Positions 15,258 to 15,309 of a DNA stretch of 15,309 nt are shown in pieces; the first letter of the stretch is position 1, and each line of letters opens with the position of its first letter. Location of the stretch: the NCBI GenBank assembly GCA_025774615.1, contig JALGVQ010000047.1, forward strand, positions 1 to 15,309, written 5' to 3'. A program made the translations under genes and the position numbers. Source of the DNA: a bacterium (GTDB taxonomy: Bacteria > Blakebacterota > Blakebacteria > Blakebacterales > Blakebacteraceae). The notes beneath the pieces are model-generated. The model saw only the letters and a program-made list of their open reading frames with translations. It was not told where the DNA came from and did no database searches.

Positions 15258-15309
15258 GCGATCAGGGAGAACCAGCGCGGAACTCGTTAGCCACGTCATT
15301 CCGGACTCA
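15254..15309 (+). CDS. aspS: Start of the next gene, possibly aspartyl-tRNA synthetase (cut by window end)
   Basis: Only 18 codons and two bases are visible. The ATG overlaps the hisS stop (ATGA), and GGGGGA lies a few bases upstream. The peptide is MSDQGEPARNSLATSFRT followed by CA, which encodes His or Gln. Bacterial AspRS commonly begins with a short leader and then RTHxCGEL. The SFRT-H reading and the known hisS-aspS gene order make aspS likely. The call is an inference from very little sequence. Confidence 0.5.
   Translation, partial: MSDQGEPARNSLATSFRT

Overview
The window is a gene-dense bacterial chromosome segment with high GC, short gaps and many 1-4 base start/stop overlaps. It encodes an outer-membrane protein with POTRA domains and an Omp85-type barrel, so the host is Gram-negative. 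PPDK, a bactofilin with an M23 peptidase, a patatin-Omp85 fusion and a small PTS IIA protein together resemble FCB-type or deltaproteobacteria-like lineages. That placement is only an inference; no marker here fixes the phylum. No phage, insertion sequence, CRISPR array, tRNA or rRNA was seen.

Left part (1-1678, minus strand): a YtrA-type GntR repressor, an ABC ATPase and the start of an ABC-2-like permease form one operon. Its promoter has a 21-base imperfect palindrome over the -10 box, which suggests autoregulation. A divergent pyruvate phosphate dikinase gene (ppdK) runs right from about 1874.

Middle part (4664-10116, plus strand): parA and parB (32-base overlap), a membrane-anchored M23 endopeptidase, a bactofilin, then after a 208-base gap hflX and a Rossmann/DUF2520 protein. 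This places chromosome segregation, a cytoskeletal scaffold and cell-wall remodelling side by side. The gap before hflX and its first codons hold four DnaA-box-like 9-mers: one perfect TTATCCACA and three with one mismatch. They surround a TATAAT promoter and an AT-richer stretch. This is either part of a replication origin or a DnaA-controlled promoter, and it is the most interesting signal in the window.

Right part: on the minus strand, a 921-residue secreted patatin-like phospholipase fused to three POTRA-like domains and a C-terminal barrel (10174-12939). Divergent from it, a plus-strand operon of PTS IIA, a VanZ-family membrane protein, hisS and the first codons of a gene that looks like aspS. 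The last four genes are all joined by ATGA-type overlaps.

Nothing here is clearly a new defence or mobile system. The points worth checking are the DnaA-box cluster next to parAB, the parAB-M23-bactofilin linkage, the patatin-3xPOTRA-barrel protein with an altered Omp85 signature, and competing GC-rich hairpins after ppdK.
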